In this document: one piece after another, positions 62,965-64,000 of the stretch
How the letters are laid out: every line of letters begins with the position of its first letter
How positions within the stretch are numbered: position 1 is the stretch's first letter
The notes under the pieces: model-generated
The model's database searches: none
What the model was told of the DNA's origin: nothing
The model's input: the letters and a program-made list of their open reading frames with translations, nothing else
Origin: Paraburkholderia sp. NMBU_R16
GTDB lineage: Bacteria; Pseudomonadota; Gammaproteobacteria; Burkholderiales; Burkholderiaceae
NCBI RefSeq assembly: GCF_013282575.1
Contig: NZ_JAAAYE010000009.1
Coordinates: forward strand, 1 to 64,000
Reading direction: 5' to 3'
Length of the DNA: 64,000 nucleotides
Program-made: the position numbers and the translations under genes

Positions 62965-63758
62965 CAATGATTGCCGATCAGGACGCGGTTGAGCCCGTAT
63001 ATGCGGTCAAGCAGCAGCATCGCCGCGGCAGAGATCGCGATTACGAGCGTGGAGACGGATGCCATCATCGGATCGATGGATTCCGTCGCATACATGTACA
63101 TGCGCACCGGCAAGGTGACGGTTTGCGGCGACGTGACGAAGATCGACATGGTCAGTTCGTCGAAGCTGTTGATGAATGCGAGCAACCAGCCGCCGGTGAT
63201 GCCGGGCAGAATCATCGGCAACGTGATGCGACGGAACGTGGTCCATGCGCTCGCCCCGAGCGAGAACGCGGCGTGCTCGACGCTGCGATCGAGCCCGCTC
63301 GCGGCGGCCAGGATCAGACGCAATACGAACGGCGTGACGATGACCACGTGCGCGATGACGAGCCAGGCAAACGAGCCCGTCGCACCGATCACGGCAAAGA
63401 ACCGCAAAAACGCGATACCGAGCACGAGCCCGGGAATGACGAGCGGCGAGAGCATCAACGCGTTCAGAAAGTTCCGCCCCGGAAAACGCGCGCGGGCAAT
63501 CGCGAGTCCGGCCGGCAGTGCGATCGCGAGCGAGAGCGTTGACGCAAGGAACGCGAGTTTCACGCTGTTGAAGAACGCGCCAATGAAATCGGGGTAGTTG
63601 AGGATGGCGCGAAACCAGCGCAGCGAAAGCCCGTGCGTCGGCAACGTCAGTGTCTCGTCGGGCGTGAATGCCACGAGCACGACGATGGCGAGCGGTGCAA
63701 GCACGAACAGGATCACGAGCGTATGAAACGCGAGTGCGAGAGGTCCGTTACGTCTCAT
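62964..63758 (-). CDS. ABC transporter permease (PotC-like)
   Basis: This 264-aa inner-membrane permease has six helices and an EAA-type loop (GASAWTTFRRITLPMILPGI). It sits between the first permease and the dehydrogenase subunits in one minus-strand operon. It pairs with the partial gene to its right. The ATP-binding gene is not in the window and is presumably upstream, beyond 64000. Confidence 0.85.
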   Translation of the reverse strand: MRRNGPLALAFHTLVILFVLAPLAIVVLVAFTPDETLTLPTHGLSLRWFRAILNYPDFIGAFFNSVKLAFLASTLSLAIALPAGLAIARARFPGRNFLNALMLSPLVIPGLVLGIAFLRFFAVIGATGSFAWLVIAHVVIVTPFVLRLILAAASGLDRSVEHAAFSLGASAWTTFRRITLPMILPGITGGWLLAFINSFDELTMSIFVTSPQTVTLPVRMYMYATESIDPMMASVSTLVIAISAAAMLLLDRIYGLNRVLIGNH

Positions 63759-63773
63759 GGCGAAATTCCGGTC

Positions 63774-64000
63774 TCAACCCATGCTGCGCGCGTAACGGCG
63801 CTCGAGCACGCGGTAGTAAGTGAGCATGACGGCGAGATTGGCGGCAAGCAGCAAGAGCGCGATCGTTGCGCCGAGCGGCCAGTCGAGCGAGCCGAGAAAT
63901 TGATCGTAGACCGCGGTGGCGGCCATTTTCAGGCGCCGCCCTCCCAGCAGGCCCGGAATCGCGAACGCACTCGCCGATAGACCGAACACCATCAGGCTGC
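63774..64000 (-). CDS. ABC transporter permease (PotB-like), partial
   Basis: Only the C-terminal part is present; the gene runs off the window edge. It shows LSASAFAIPGLLGGRRLKM and a last helix TIALLLLAANLAVMLTYYRV. It is the partner of the PotC-like permease, 15 bases upstream of it. Confidence 0.8.
   Translation of the reverse strand, partial: SLMVFGLSASAFAIPGLLGGRRLKMAATAVYDQFLGSLDWPLGATIALLLLAANLAVMLTYYRVLERRYARSMG

Overview
The window looks like a chromosomal segment of a Burkholderiaceae bacterium of the Burkholderia/Paraburkholderia/Trinickia/Caballeronia group. The evidence is high GC, Burkholderia-typical protein families (a BCAM0308-like zinc-ribbon protein, an MHS transporter, an MctP-type symporter with its DUF3311 partner), an rnr-rlmB pair, and gentisate and ats-type sulfatase operons. 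No genus is claimed. Read alone, the window contains no plasmid, phage or CRISPR signature.

Left part (1-9100): a small low-oxygen-type cluster comprises a 31-aa leader ORF, the BCAM0308-like protein, a COG2187 kinase-like protein and a second PRPP synthetase, with FNR-like boxes at 351 and 3255. Next comes a LysR-controlled gentisate pathway (gentisate 1,2-dioxygenase, fumarylpyruvate hydrolase, maleylpyruvate isomerase). Then a MerR regulator faces a broken esterase gene that still has a MerR-type promoter, followed by a GntR/UTRA regulator.

9400-17571: a CadD-like transporter, then an ats-type sulfur-scavenging operon: binding protein, permease, ATPase, Cys-type arylsulfatase, its formylglycine-generating enzyme and a SulP sulfate transporter. 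A shared operator-like sequence precedes both the cad gene and the ats operon.

17648-36867 is the most interesting region. It encodes what appears to be a dedicated export system for small Cys-free peptides carrying an exactly 26-residue double-glycine leader. There are five precursor genes, two of them near-identical and in inverted orientation about 13.5 kb apart. The exporter consists of a NodT/TolC-type outer-membrane lipoprotein, an HlyD-type adaptor, a cytosolic PpiC-type isomerase and a C39-peptidase ABC transporter with two N-terminal cyclic-nucleotide-binding-like domains. It is embedded in a phospho-signalling set: a membrane Ser/Thr kinase, a PP2C phosphatase, a dual-FHA membrane protein and a sigma-54 activator. 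Four good sigma-54 (-24/-12) promoters and a weaker one precede peptide operons and an LRAT-domain gene. A 19-bp palindrome (TGTCGG-N7-CCGACA) occurs twice perfectly and once in degenerate form upstream of these promoters and is the likely activator site. A SUMF1-like secreted protein and two DUF4399 proteins sit at the left edge.

36900-41677: a DUF3311/SSS symporter pair, a Phd/VapC toxin-antitoxin pair, a ferredoxin and a small membrane protein, then a scrambled zone with a truncated ECF sigma factor, an acyl-CoA synthetase fragment, a lipoprotein with an altered tail and 21-bp repeats.

41678-50976: a six-gene hydrogenase-4-like membrane complex whose large subunit lacks the NiFe cysteine ligands, then an MHS transporter and a PAS-LuxR regulator. 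51011-54627: an SRAP/YedK gene and a small gene diverge from a LexA box, followed by a YjzC-like protein and a short LigD. 55137-58853: tRNA-Leu(CAG), rnr and rlmB. 58916-64000 (minus strand): a polyamine/opine-type ABC transporter operon containing a three-subunit FAD/2Fe-2S dehydrogenase, cut by the window edge.
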